In this document: piece after piece, positions 16,201 through 24,730 of the stretch
Layout of the letters: each line of letters starts with the position of its first letter
How positions within the stretch are numbered: position 1 is the first letter of the stretch
DNA from: Bacteroidota bacterium
GTDB lineage: Bacteria > Bacteroidota > Bacteroidia > 2-12-FULL-35-15
NCBI GenBank assembly: GCA_005772895.1
Contig: SXIH01000049.1
Span: 1 to 36,825 of the forward strand
DNA: 36,825 nt
Reading direction: 5' to 3'
Made by a program: the position numbers and the translations under genes
Notes under the pieces: model-generated
Databases searched by the model: none
What the model was told of the DNA's origin: nothing
The model's input: the letters and a program-made list of their open reading frames with translations, nothing else

Positions 16201-17789
16201 ATCTTATAGGAAACAGTGGAACATCGAAATGGATAAACTCCACCAACTCAACATTAAATGTTGGTGATGCAGTAATGAATTCTGGTATATTAAATGCAAC
16301 TGCATTGGGAAATACTGTAAATTATAATGGAAGCACTACTCAAACAATTAAAAATGCATTTGGAAACTCTTATTACAATTTAAAAACAGATGGAAGTTTA
16401 GTAAAATCATTGAATGGAAACCTTACAATTCTTGGAAATATTGATATTGCTGGTGCATCTTCTCTTGATGTTACTGGAATAGATTATAGCCTTGACATAC
16501 AAGGAAACTGGACAAACACCAGCACACATGCAGATCCATTTCAAGAAAGAAACGGAACGGTTACTTTCAGTGGAACTGAAACTTTACAAACCATAACAAA
16601 AGCAAGTGTAGAAAATTTTAATAACCTTACGTTAAATAAATCCGAAGGAAATTTATCATTGGCTGGCCCTGCTTCAATTTCCAATTCACTTACTTTAACT
16701 GATGGTATTTTATTAACCACTGCAACAAATCTATTAACGATAAACGACAATGCATCAAGCACTTCAGGAAACAGCATTAGTTATGTTGATGGACCAATGA
16801 AAAAAGTGGGTGATGATGCATTTGTTTTCCCATTAGGAAATTCTACTTTTTGGGCACGACTAGCAATTGGAGCACCAAGCAACCCTACTGATGCATTTAC
16901 TGCACAATATTTTGCAACAGGATATACTGATGTTAGCACAATGGCTACTACACCATCACCCGTTTTAAACAATGTTAGTTTAGGAGAATACTGGACGTGT
17001 GATAGAACTGCAGGATCATCTAACGTAACAGTTAAATTATATTGGGAAGATGCAAACAGAAGTGGAATAGCAAATTACACAAGCGATTTAGTAGTTGCTC
17101 ATTGGAATGGAAGTGCTTGGGAAAATGCAGGACAAACTGCTATAACAGGTTCAAACCCTGGAAATATTACTTCTAATACATTAAACTCATTTAGTCCGTT
17201 CGCATTTGGTTCACTTGCTGGTTCTAGTCCATTGCCAATTGAATTAGTAGAATTTACTGCAAAATTAAACTCCAGTAAAAAAACTGATTTAAACTGGACA
17301 ACTGCAACAGAAATAAATAGCGACTATTTTATTATTGAAAGAAGTGCTGATGGAATAACTTTCGAAAATATTGCAACAACTAATGCTGCAGGTAACAGTA
17401 CTTCAATCACTAATTATACTGCAATTGATGAAAATCCATTGAAAGGAGTTTCATACTATCGTTTAAAACAATTTGATTTTGATGGTAATTTCACTTATTC
17501 ACAAATTGAATCCATTAATAATGATGAATTCAACATGGAAGTAAATTTGTTTCCAAATCCAAGTGCTGATGGTGCATTCAATTTAGATATTGTTGGTTCT
17601 GAAAATGAAGAAATACTGGTAGTGTTATTTAATGCTAACGGACAAATGGTTTATTCAAAAGCAATTGTTACTTCTTCAAGCCAAACTACTATTGCAATAA
17701 ATACTGAAAACAAATTATCATCAGGAATTTATTGGGTGACAGGGACAAGCAAAAATGAATTGTTTAGAAAAAAATTAATTGTACAGTAG
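13266..17789 (+). CDS. Large secreted surface protein with T9SS type A sorting domain
   Basis: 1507 residues. Signal peptide ending near KAFA (about residue 29). Two SGNWNxxSVW...IP modules start at about residues 38 and 844; each is followed by long beta-strand-rich, N/T/S/G-rich sequence suggesting right-handed beta-helix or stacked beta repeats, and each half ends in a FPIGT (about 536) or FPLGN (about 1188) motif. Between them lie two tandem PKD/Ig-like domains (about 669-835), each with TYxWxI/V...SGQGTNxITxDxG. A fibronectin-like LPIELVEFTAKL...LNWTTATEINSDYFIIERS module (about 1322-1417) leads into the T9SS type A domain (LFPNPSADG at about 1428 to KKLIVQ at the end). Predicted to be secreted or anchored at the outer surface, possibly an adhesin. 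Ends 2 bp from the convergent YdcF-like gene. Confidence 0.92.
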   Translation: MKLSFTLSAKHLLVFSALLFSFCFNNKAFAVNYTSNASGNWNNSSVWTPAGIPGASDNVTITAGKTININVTSSCSSLTINTSGTVNFTNVITCTVTGTLSVSGTITGSSTGSFNTVRMEVPTGAIANIGRSNISVTDSLIISGSYNITSVTGTKTFSNLLLKTGSDWTNTGSAAAAFTITGDMILYDGSSVKGNNTSNITVNGDLICKAGIGYADIGRCNLTVNGLLEIYGDLRFIITTGTKTFNGGITIHPGGEFDNTIGLDIFINGNIENNGGWNDASGNVTYTFGGGSSLTLSGNSLHMAQISVSAGTTLTNKAHLSVTKSNGITGAGSFYNGDGTTEAHLEIDAPNSINVSFFDCSSIDNIVEYNRAGAQTIEIPNGSQYYNLILEGSASTKNLNANITVLGDVTIRSTLDANGNTITVKGNWENLGTFTYGTSTVLFNGTGDQTISAPYNPSGETFYKLTVNKASGILEMESDVTTRNTLNMTSGLIDNGANVLTLGYNTTNVGTLTYTSGIVTGKFKRWINSTGTGILFPIGTENDYRPALLTFTDLSNGTTTSEFIETAPENNGLSLVDGLTVYNTFSEGYWSFTTGNGLSSTNYNLELTGNGMSSFAILPTTRLLQRSNSVSPWSVNGTHTAATGSIVKRSGINGVTGEYALGDLINCTPPSPTSAITGSASVCTNQTGEVYSVTNNVGNTYVWSITGGTIASGQGTNSITVDWGNTGRIGNLRVVENNGCTNASPVNLIVEIHALPVSVITGYLSVAANSSNVAYSVVSRAGYTYNWTVSSSSIVSGQGTNAITIDFGGADNEVVTCTASNACGSAAPVDLSVVVYPVINSIASGNWNSASVWDCNCIPQATNSVRIDSSHTVTLVGNISVKNFIIKPFGIFDNGSNILTVSADYINNGTHNGSQRIDLIGDETIIDGNGVINNSGELRIDNYSKYIFATANLNKTAGAVRIMNGLTITNIGTFTLAGNLIGNSGTSKWINSTNSTLNVGDAVMNSGILNATALGNTVNYNGSTTQTIKNAFGNSYYNLKTDGSLVKSLNGNLTILGNIDIAGASSLDVTGIDYSLDIQGNWTNTSTHADPFQERNGTVTFSGTETLQTITKASVENFNNLTLNKSEGNLSLAGPASISNSLTLTDGILLTTATNLLTINDNASSTSGNSISYVDGPMKKVGDDAFVFPLGNSTFWARLAIGAPSNPTDAFTAQYFATGYTDVSTMATTPSPVLNNVSLGEYWTCDRTAGSSNVTVKLYWEDANRSGIANYTSDLVVAHWNGSAWENAGQTAITGSNPGNITSNTLNSFSPFAFGSLAGSSPLPIELVEFTAKLNSSKKTDLNWTTATEINSDYFIIERSADGITFENIATTNAAGNSTSITNYTAIDENPLKGVSYYRLKQFDFDGNFTYSQIESINNDEFNMEVNLFPNPSADGAFNLDIVGSENEEILVVLFNANGQMVYSKAIVTSSSQTTIAINTENKLSSGIYWVTGTSKNELFRKKLIVQ

Positions 17790-17791
17790 AT

Positions 17792-18574
17792 TTAACCGTA
17801 ACCAATAATCTTGTAAGTAATATAACCTACAACTTCATGTATTAACTGATACCAATCATTTAATGCTGAAGTATTGGGAATAAGTAAATGGTCGAATTCA
17901 AATTTGCGCGGACCTGCATATCTGTCGGTGCTATATGGAGTTACTTCCATTCCAACTGTTTCAAAACAATTGAGACTTCTGCGCATATGAAAACCTGAAG
18001 TAATTAATAAAAAACGTCCTTTTATTTTTTTTTCGTCAATAAGGTTTTTGGTGTAAAGGGCATTTTCCCTTGTGTTTTGTGATTTGGATTCTATAATAAA
18101 ATCCTTTTCGGGAACTCCCATAAAAACTAAATAGCGCTTAATGTATTCTCCTTCACGCATATCCGGCTGAAGAATTCTTCCTGAACCTCCCGTGAAAATT
18201 ATTTTTTTTATCATCCCTAATTTATACAGTTCAACTGCTTGCAATAATCTGTCTACACCTCGGTAAAATTGTGGTCGGTCATAGTCTTCATCATAAACGC
18301 TCATTCCTCCCAGCACAATTCCAACATCATACATTTCAAGGTCTTCGTATTTTGTTGCAGGCACTTCCCATGCTCTGGAAAATTCATCAAAAATAAAGCT
18401 GTTTGAAAAAAATAAGATCAATCCAAATGCCCAATAAAAACATTTTTTTCTTCGTTTTTCGTTTTTAGAATACACAAAAACAAATAACAAAGTTATTATC
18501 CAAACTATTGGACTGATTAAGAAAGTAAGCAGTTTGGATAATAGAAAAAACACGTTTTGTAAATTAGGAGTCAA
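17792..18574 (-). CDS. YdcF/ElyC/SanA family envelope protein (DUF218)
   Basis: 260 residues. Two N-terminal membrane segments (about 14-36 and 46-63) precede a DUF218 (PF02698) domain. Conserved elements: DVGIVLGGM, RVDRLLQAVELYK-like helix, KKIIFTGGSG, SQNTRENALYTK and LLITSGFHMRRS, all in the expected order. E. coli relatives ElyC and SanA influence envelope synthesis and barrier function; a precise activity is not established. The membrane anchor places the domain in the periplasm. Its stop lies 2 bp from that of the large T9SS gene (tail to tail). A GC-rich repeat element lies in the 213-bp region upstream of its start. Confidence 0.88.
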   Translation of the reverse strand: MTPNLQNVFFLLSKLLTFLISPIVWIITLLFVFVYSKNEKRRKKCFYWAFGLILFFSNSFIFDEFSRAWEVPATKYEDLEMYDVGIVLGGMSVYDEDYDRPQFYRGVDRLLQAVELYKLGMIKKIIFTGGSGRILQPDMREGEYIKRYLVFMGVPEKDFIIESKSQNTRENALYTKNLIDEKKIKGRFLLITSGFHMRRSLNCFETVGMEVTPYSTDRYAGPRKFEFDHLLIPNTSALNDWYQLIHEVVGYITYKIIGYG

Positions 18575-18628
18575 ATATATAAAATTTAGGGGAAATGGGC
18601 ATTCCGAAGTGACAATGCACCCTTAGCA

Positions 18629-18743
18629 CGTCATTGCGAGTCCCGCTCCCGATAGCTATCGGGATTGCGGGATGTGGCAATCTAGCTTCTAACGGAGAGA
18701 GATTGCTTCCGGTTTCTGCTACAGCGCAGAACTCGCAATGACG
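18629..18743. repeat. Composite palindromic repeat element (CGTCATTGCGAGT ends)
   Basis: CGTCATTGCGAGT (18629-18641) and ACTCGCAATGACG (18731-18743) are perfect 13-bp inverted ends of a 115-bp GC-rich element. Inside, TCCCGC/GCGGGA (18641-18646, 18667-18672) flank a perfect 18-bp palindrome (18647-18664), and GGCAATCT/AGATTGCT-like halves follow. The GTCATTGCGAG sequence resembles a common Bacteroidota intergenic repeat. It fills most of the divergent gap between the YdcF-like and PF10023 genes; no ORF seen. Confidence 0.8.
18647..18664. repeat. Perfect 18-bp palindrome TCCCGATAGCTATCGGGA
   Basis: Exactly the sequence found at 6690-6707, here nested within the composite element. The near copy at 31735-31754 has a central A/C mismatch. 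Confidence 0.75.
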
Positions 18744-18787
18744 CTCCTAAAGAAACGCAATCCACCATTTATTAATACCTTTACACC

Positions 18788-19831
18788 ATGCTTAAAAACA
18801 CTCTAAAGCTATTCTTTAATTGCCTGCTCCTTGCACTATTCACCTTCCTTCTGGTGGAATACAAACTCACCATTTATGGCCTCCAACAAGGAAAAGGTCA
18901 GCTACAACTGGTTATGGGAGCAAAACCTGTTGAAGAAATCCTTAACGACAAAACTTTCCCTGACTCTTTAAAACAAAAACTTCGCCTCATAACAGACATC
19001 AGAAAATTTACTATTGAAGAATTAGGAATGAATGAAAGTGAAAATTACACTTCTGTTTATGACCAAAAGGGGCAATCGCTTTTGTTTAATGTATCTGCTT
19101 GCGAACCTTATAGTTTCACTCCCAAAGAATGGAGTTTTCCTTTTTTAGGAACAGTTCCTTACAAAGGATTTTTTGATAAAACTGAAGCTCAAAAAGAAAT
19201 ACTAAAATTAAAAATGCAGGGCTATGATGTTGATGTTTACAGTCCGTCCGGCTGGTCAACACTCGGCTGGTTTAACGACCCTATTCTTTCGAATATGCTC
19301 AAACAAAGTGAAGGAAGTTTATCTGATTTAATTATTCACGAATTAACGCATGGAACTTTATTTGTAAAAAATGATGTCGACTTCAATGAAAATTTGGCAA
19401 ATTTTATTGGAGATAAAGGAGCAGAATTATTTTTAATACAAAAATTCGGAAAAGACTCTAAAGAATATATTGACTACGAACAAGACAAAAACGATCAAAA
19501 AATATTTACCGATTATATTTTGAAAAGCAAAGAACGACTTGATAGTCTTTACCAATTAATGGGAAGAGGAAATTCTGAAGAAACAACTAAAATTAAAAAG
19601 AAGGCACTCATCATGGAAATTGTTTTGGGTATAAACAAATTACCTTTGTACAAAAAGAAAAACTATTTCAAATATACTTTACAAGCTTTTGCTGAGGGAA
19701 ATGCTTTTTTTATGGCTTTCGAAAGGTACGATTCACAATATGAAATTTTTGAAAAAGAGTATAAAGAAAAATTTGATTCTGATCTGAAAAAGTATTTTGA
19801 ATATTTGAAAGGGAAACATCCATCGTTATAG
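18788..19831 (+). CDS. PF10023 aminopeptidase-like membrane protein
   Basis: 347 residues, with one N-terminal membrane anchor (about 8-25). It matches the putative aminopeptidase family PF10023: GTVPYKGFFDKTEAQKE, then YDVDVYSPSGWSTLGWFNDP, then the zinc motif HELTH (184-188) and FNENLANFIG with E201 as likely third ligand. This order of GYRGYF-, STLGWFDDP- and HELAH-like motifs is the family signature. Substrate is unknown; the anchor suggests action in the periplasm or at the outer leaflet. It is divergent from the YdcF-like gene across a repeat element and is followed 96 bp later by icmF with its own promoter. Confidence 0.88.
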   Translation: MLKNTLKLFFNCLLLALFTFLLVEYKLTIYGLQQGKGQLQLVMGAKPVEEILNDKTFPDSLKQKLRLITDIRKFTIEELGMNESENYTSVYDQKGQSLLFNVSACEPYSFTPKEWSFPFLGTVPYKGFFDKTEAQKEILKLKMQGYDVDVYSPSGWSTLGWFNDPILSNMLKQSEGSLSDLIIHELTHGTLFVKNDVDFNENLANFIGDKGAELFLIQKFGKDSKEYIDYEQDKNDQKIFTDYILKSKERLDSLYQLMGRGNSEETTKIKKKALIMEIVLGINKLPLYKKKNYFKYTLQAFAEGNAFFMAFERYDSQYEIFEKEYKEKFDSDLKKYFEYLKGKHPSL

Positions 19832-19876
19832 CCTACAAAATCAGGAAAATCAACACAATCAAGCCTTTTAAATTCA

Positions 19877-19908
19877 TTTGTTTTTACACCCCCAAAACCT
19901 TATATTTG
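19877..19908 (+). promoter_or_regulatory. Bacteroidota-type promoter of icmF
   Basis: TTTG (19877-19880), a 20-nt spacer, and TATATTTG (19901-19908) match the TTTG-N19-21-TAnnTTTG consensus fully. Transcription should start near 19914-19916, giving a leader of only about 12-14 nt before the ATG at 19928. The best promoter match in the window. Confidence 0.75.
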
Positions 19909-19929
19909 TAAGCTTAAGCATACAAATAT
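19902..19929. promoter_or_regulatory. 28-bp palindromic operator candidate over the icmF start
   Basis: The two 14-bp halves are inverted copies with one A-A mismatch (19911/19920): ATATTTGTA at 19902-19910 mirrors TACAAATAT at 19921-19929, with GCTTAAGC in the centre (19912-19919). It covers the -7 box, predicted start site and first two bases of the start codon. Because transcription would begin near the centre, the full hairpin is not in the mRNA, which points to a protein-binding site on DNA. Confidence 0.6.
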
Positions 19930-22900
19930 GAACACATTCGTTACCGAACCATATAAATCCAAGAACAAGATCAGAATTGTTACCGCTGCTTCGTTATTTG
20001 ATGGGCATGATGCTGCTATCAATATTATGCGCAGAATTATCCAAAGCAGTGGTGTTGAAGTCATTCATTTGGGGCACGATAGAAGCGTTGAAGAAATAGT
20101 GAATTGCGCTATTCAGGAAGATGCAAATGCTATTGCCCTTACCTCCTATCAAGGTGGTCACAATGAATTTTTCAAGTATATGTTTGATCTTTTAAAACAA
20201 AAAGGCTGCGGACATATTAAAATATTTGGTGGTGGCGGTGGAACTATTTTACCTTCGGAGATTGATGAGTTACAGGCTTACGGAATCACCCGCATTTATG
20301 CTCCGGATGATGGACGAGCAATGGGATTACAAGGGATGATTAACGACATGCTGGAGAAATGCGATTTTCCTACCGGAAATAATTTAAACGGTGAAGCAAA
20401 ACATTTAAACAAAAAAGATATTAAATCCATTGCACGATTAATTTCTTCGGCAGAAAATTTTCCGGATGAATTTTCAAAATTCCTTCCTGAGATCAAAAAA
20501 AATATTTCTAAAAAAGTAACACCTGTTTTAGGAATAACCGGGACAGGTGGAGCAGGAAAATCATCCTTGGTGGATGAATTGGTGAGAAGATTTTTGATTG
20601 ATTTCAAAGACAAAACAATTGCCATTATTTCTGTCGACCCATCAAAACGTAAAACTGGTGGAGCATTGCTGGGTGACAGGATCCGGATGAATGCCATCCG
20701 TAACGAACGTGTTTACATGCGCTCTCTTGCAACTCGTCAAAGCAATTTAGCATTATCAAAATATGTTCAGGAAGCGATTGACATTGTAAAAGCTGCGGAT
20801 TACGATTTGATTATTCTAGAAACTTCCGGTATCGGACAAAGTGATACGGAAATTACGGAGCACAGTGATATGAGCTTGTATGTAATGACTCCGGAATACG
20901 GAGCAGCAACTCAGTTGGAAAAAATCGACATGCTTGATTTTGCCGACATTATTGCATTGAACAAATTTGATAAACGTGGAGCATTGGATGCTATCCGCGA
21001 TGTGAAGAAACAATACAAACGTAACCATCAACTATGGGAAACCGATGATGATGCTCTTCCTGTTTACGGAACCATTGCATCTCAATTCAACGACCCGGGC
21101 ATGAATAAATTGTACAAAGCAATTGTAAACATGCTTGCTGAAAAAACGGGTGCAAATTTAAAATCGGATTTTGCTGTAACGGATGAGATGAGTGAAAAGA
21201 TTTACATCATTCCGCCTCACCGTACACGCTACTTAGCAGAGATTGCAGAAAATAACCGTGGCTATGATAAATGGGTGGACGAACAAAAAGAATTAGCACA
21301 AAAATTATACTCTATTCGCAAATCAATTGATACACTTAAAGAATCTAAGATCGAGGATAAGGACAGGATTATAAAAGGCTTAGAAGAAACCTATGCACAA
21401 GTAGCATTGAGTTTTGATGGTCGTAACAAAGTTATTTTGGAAGGTTGGGCTGACAGAGTTCAACAATACAAAAATGAATTCTTCATTTTCAAAGTGCGTG
21501 ACAAAGAATTAAAAATCAAAACGCATTACGAATCACTTTCACATTCTCAGATTCCAAAAATTTCTTCTCCACGTTATGAAGCATGGGGCGATATTTTAAA
21601 ATGGAACTTACAGGAAAATTTCCCGGGAGAGTTTCCTTACACTGCCGGAGTATTTCCTTTCAAACGTGAAGGAGAAGATCCAACAAGAATGTTTGCAGGA
21701 GAAGGCGGACCGGAAAGAACCAACAGACGTTTCCACTACGTAAGTTTGGGAATGCCTGCACACCGCTTGAGTACAGCATTTGACAGTGTTACTTTATACG
21801 GACAAGATCCAGCTATTCGTCCGGATATTTACGGAAAAATTGGTAACTCAGGAGTTTCTATTTGTTGTTTGGATGATGCAAAAAAATTATATAGTGGATT
21901 TAATTTAGCAGATCCGAAAACATCGGTGAGTATGACGATTAATGGTCCTGCCGCGATGTTAACCGGATTTTTCATGAATGCTGCGATCGATCAACAGTGT
22001 GAGATTTACATCAAGAAAAACGGACTAGAGAAAGACGTAGAATCTAAAATTCAAAAAATCTACAAATCTAAAAATGTAACTCGTCCTACTTACCAAGGAC
22101 CATTGCCGGAAGGAAACGATGGCTTGGGCTTAATGTTATTAGGCGTTACCGGAGATCAGGTTTTACCGAAAGATGTTTACGAAAAAATTAAAGTAGAATC
22201 CATTGCTGCAGTCCGCGGAACAGTACAGGCAGATATTTTAAAAGAAGATCAGGCACAAAACACTTGTATTTTCTCTACAGAATTTGCTTTGCGTTTAATG
22301 GGTGATATGCAGGATTATTTCATTCAGAAAAATATCCGGAATTTTTATTCAGTTTCTATTTCAGGATATCATATTTCGGAAGCAGGTGCTAATCCTATCA
22401 CACAGCTTGCCTTAACTTTATCCAACGGATTCACTTACGTAGAATATTATGTAAGTCGCGGAATGGACATCAACAAATTCGCTCCGAATTTATCTTTCTT
22501 CTTCAGTAACGGTATAGATCCAGAATATTCAGTAGTTGGTCGTGTTGCCCGTAGAATATGGGCTAAGGCGATGAAGATGAAATATAATGCGAATGAGCGT
22601 TCACAAATGTTGAAGTATCACATTCAAACTTCCGGTCGTTCCTTGCATGCTCAGGAAATTGATTTCAATGATATCCGTACAACCTTACAAGCTCTGTATG
22701 CTATTTACGATAACTGTAATTCTTTACACACGAACGCTTATGACGAAGCGATTACAACACCTACAGAAGAATCTGTAAGAAGAGCGATGGCAATTCAGTT
22801 AATCATCAACCGTGAATTAGGCTTAGCGAAAAATGAAAATCCATTACAAGGTTCCTTCATCATTGAAGAATTAACAGACTTAGTTGAAGAAGCAGTATTA

Positions 22901-23314
22901 TCAGAATTTGAACGCATAAGCGAACGTGGTGGGGTTTTAGGCGCTATGGAAACGATGTATCAACGAGGAAAAATTCAGGAAGAAAGTTTATACTACGAAA
23001 CATTAAAACATACAGGTGAATATCCAATCATTGGAGTAAACACTTTCCTATCATCCAAAGGTTCACCTACTATTGTTCCGAAAGAAGTTATCCGTGCAAC
23101 GGAAGAAGAAAAACAATATCAGATTACGATGTTGGAACAATTGCATAAAGGAAACAGCGATAAATCAACACAACTATTACGCGAATTGCAAACAGCAGCT
23201 ATCCAAAACAAAAATATTTTCGAAGGACTAATGGAAGTTTGTAAATATTGTTCACTCGGACAAATTACAAATGCATTGTTTGAAGTTGGTGGGCAGTATA
23301 GAAGAAACATGTAA
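19928..23314 (+). CDS. icmF: Fused isobutyryl-CoA mutase / G-protein chaperone
   Basis: 1128 residues with the IcmF order: B12-binding domain (about 10-145), MeaI-type GTPase (about 198-420), linker, then the mutase TIM-barrel and C-terminal part. H27 in DGHDAAI is the expected cobalt-ligating histidine. Walker A is GTGGAGKS (205-212), ETSGIGQSD (298-306) follows, and the base-specificity motif is NKFD (345-348). The mutase active site reads [21 protein letters not shown], then [14 protein letters not shown] and [10 protein letters not shown]; the GVFPFKR form with Phe, rather than the YxTMY of methylmalonyl-CoA mutase, indicates isobutyryl-CoA/n-butyryl-CoA isomerisation using adenosylcobalamin. 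Side activity on other branched acyl-CoAs is possible. It has a strong promoter, a palindrome at its start, and a small gene 2 nt behind it. Confidence 0.93.
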   Translation: MNTFVTEPYKSKNKIRIVTAASLFDGHDAAINIMRRIIQSSGVEVIHLGHDRSVEEIVNCAIQEDANAIALTSYQGGHNEFFKYMFDLLKQKGCGHIKIFGGGGGTILPSEIDELQAYGITRIYAPDDGRAMGLQGMINDMLEKCDFPTGNNLNGEAKHLNKKDIKSIARLISSAENFPDEFSKFLPEIKKNISKKVTPVLGITGTGGAGKSSLVDELVRRFLIDFKDKTIAIISVDPSKRKTGGALLGDRIRMNAIRNERVYMRSLATRQSNLALSKYVQEAIDIVKAADYDLIILETSGIGQSDTEITEHSDMSLYVMTPEYGAATQLEKIDMLDFADIIALNKFDKRGALDAIRDVKKQYKRNHQLWETDDDALPVYGTIASQFNDPGMNKLYKAIVNMLAEKTGANLKSDFAVTDEMSEKIYIIPPHRTRYLAEIAENNRGYDKWVDEQKELAQKLYSIRKSIDTLKESKIEDKDRIIKGLEETYAQVALSFDGRNKVILEGWADRVQQYKNEFFIFKVRDKELKIKTHYESLSHSQIPKISSPRYEAWGDILKWNLQENFPGEFPYTAGVFPFKREGEDPTRMFAGEGGPERTNRRFHYVSLGMPAHRLSTAFDSVTLYGQDPAIRPDIYGKIGNSGVSICCLDDAKKLYSGFNLADPKTSVSMTINGPAAMLTGFFMNAAIDQQCEIYIKKNGLEKDVESKIQKIYKSKNVTRPTYQGPLPEGNDGLGLMLLGVTGDQVLPKDVYEKIKVESIAAVRGTVQADILKEDQAQNTCIFSTEFALRLMGDMQDYFIQKNIRNFYSVSISGYHISEAGANPITQLALTLSNGFTYVEYYVSRGMDINKFAPNLSFFFSNGIDPEYSVVGRVARRIWAKAMKMKYNANERSQMLKYHIQTSGRSLHAQEIDFNDIRTTLQALYAIYDNCNSLHTNAYDEAITTPTEESVRRAMAIQLIINRELGLAKNENPLQGSFIIEELTDLVEEAVLSEFERISERGGVLGAMETMYQRGKIQEESLYYETLKHTGEYPIIGVNTFLSSKGSPTIVPKEVIRATEEEKQYQITMLEQLHKGNSDKSTQLLRELQTAAIQNKNIFEGLMEVCKYCSLGQITNALFEVGGQYRRNM

Positions 23315-23316
23315 GT

Positions 23317-23733
23317 ATGGAAGAGGATTATAATCCTGTAAGAGCCATTATTCTTGTAAGTGTTATTATTCTTGGCACGATTGTTCCAATTATTATTATA
23401 AAAATAAATTTAAGTAGAATAAAAAAAGGTAAATCTGAAACTCAAATTGACAATGCATCTTTGAAATCATTCATGGGAGTTGTTGGTTTTATTTTTCCAA
23501 TATTTCATTTTATTAATTGGGGATATTCTCAAAATAAAGATATACAATGTAAAGTGTGTAATTTTGCAAATGTTACATTCTCTAATTTCTGTCCAAATTG
23601 CAAAAAAGACCAATCCAAAATCATTCCTGAATACAAGTGCAATTATTGTTTAAATACATTTACAAGCTTTTCTAAATATTGCCCTAAATGTGGAAAAGAC
23701 AATCATGGAAAACATAAAGGTGGAATATCTTAA
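23317..23733 (+). CDS. Membrane protein with twin zinc ribbons
   Basis: 138 residues. Two membrane segments (about 9-29 and 51-68), then a cytoplasmic or periplasmic tail with two zinc ribbons of identical spacing: C78-X2-C81-X10-C92-X2-C95 and C108-X2-C111-X10-C122-X2-C125 (CKVC/CPNC and CNYC/CPKC). This resembles double zinc ribbon (DZANK/DZR) arrangements. The ATG is 2 nt after the icmF stop, so it should be cotranscribed and perhaps translationally coupled. No known link between such a protein and acyl-CoA mutases; the pairing may be positional only. Function unknown. Confidence 0.75.
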   Translation: MEEDYNPVRAIILVSVIILGTIVPIIIIKINLSRIKKGKSETQIDNASLKSFMGVVGFIFPIFHFINWGYSQNKDIQCKVCNFANVTFSNFCPNCKKDQSKIIPEYKCNYCLNTFTSFSKYCPKCGKDNHGKHKGGIS

Positions 23734-23826
23734 CTGCCATTTTCAGTAATTATGTCACATTTATCCAAAGCCAACCCAATTGGTCTGGATTATGATATTA
23801 CCACCCCGACTAACTAAAAAAATTAA

Positions 23827-23870
23827 CCTCCGCGTTGCTCTGCGCCTTCTCAGCGCCCTCTGCGGTAAAA
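23827..23870. repeat. GC-rich CTCTGCG-type intergenic repeat
   Basis: CCTCCGCGTTGCTCTGCG followed by CCTTCTCAGCGCCCTCTGCGG and an A-run. The tract is built of TCTGCG/CAGCG units and is far richer in GC than its surroundings. Similar text recurs between genes in many bacterial genomes, from memory. It lies 11 bp before the TIGR00266 gene, an unusual position for a dispersed repeat. Confidence 0.5.
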
Positions 23871-23880
23871 AAACCACGAA

Positions 23881-24669
23881 ATGAAATCAAATCACGAAAT
23901 CGACTACAAAATTTTAGGGGAAGAATTACAATGCGTAGAAATTGAATTGGACCCAACAGAAACAGTAATTGCTGAAGCCGGAAACTTTATGATGATGGAT
24001 GATGGTGTAAGAATGGATACCATTTTCGGAGACGGTACAAAAGAACAAAGCGGATTTATGGATAAGTTATTTTCGGCCGGTAAACGATTGCTTGTTGGAG
24101 AAAGTTTATTTATGACAGCTTTTACAAATACCGGAAACCTAAAAAAACGAATCACATTTGCTTCACCATATCCCGGGAAAATTATTCCAATGGATTTAAG
24201 TACATATAGTGGAAAGATCATTTGTCAGAAAGACGCCTTTTTGTGTGCTGCAAAAGGAGTAAGTATCGGAATAGAGTTTCAAAAGAAATTAGGAACAGGA
24301 TTATTCGGTGGGGAAGGATTTATTATGGAGAAATTGGAAGGAGATGGAATGGCATTCGTTCATTCTGGTGGAATGATTATAGAGAAACAGTTGGCTCCCG
24401 GAGAATTAATTAAAGTAGATACAGGTTGTATTGTTGCCTTTACACATGATGTGGATTACGATATTCAGTTTGTAGGCGGCATCAAAAACACCATTTTTGG
24501 AGGAGAAGGATTGTTTTTTGCCACATTGAAAGGCCCGGGCAAAGTTTGGATACAATCCTTACCTGTAAGCCGTTTGGCAGGCAGATTAATGGCTTATTCG
24601 CGTGGCGGTAAGGAAGAAGGCAGTATGCTTGGCGGATTAGGCAGAATGTTTGATGGAGACAACCATTAA
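23881..24669 (+). CDS. TIGR00266 / AIM24 family protein
   Basis: 262 residues, all beta-strand-rich, no signal peptide. It carries the family pattern: YKILGEELQCVEIELDPTET, VIAEAGNFMMMDDGVRM, a glycine-rich GLFGGEGFIMEKLEGDG segment, and a repeat of the theme in TIFGGEGLFFATLKGPGKVW, then QSLPVSRLAGR near the C-terminus. This is the TIGR00266 family (PF01987), bacterial relatives of mitochondrial AIM24; a biochemical role is not known. The sequence after RLMAYSRGG is a short glycine-rich tail. Preceded by a GC-rich repeat; no clear promoter. Confidence 0.9.
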   Translation: MKSNHEIDYKILGEELQCVEIELDPTETVIAEAGNFMMMDDGVRMDTIFGDGTKEQSGFMDKLFSAGKRLLVGESLFMTAFTNTGNLKKRITFASPYPGKIIPMDLSTYSGKIICQKDAFLCAAKGVSIGIEFQKKLGTGLFGGEGFIMEKLEGDGMAFVHSGGMIIEKQLAPGELIKVDTGCIVAFTHDVDYDIQFVGGIKNTIFGGEGLFFATLKGPGKVWIQSLPVSRLAGRLMAYSRGGKEEGSMLGGLGRMFDGDNH

Positions 24670-24730
24670 ATTAAATTTTTATAAATGGATTTAATTTATT
24701 AATTTTATGCTAACCAAACAAACTAAACCC

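Noticed and set aside
20296..20697. 133-codon open frame on the minus strand inside icmF
   Set aside because: Antisense to the GTPase domain, whose motifs are intact; the product has no recognisable feature.
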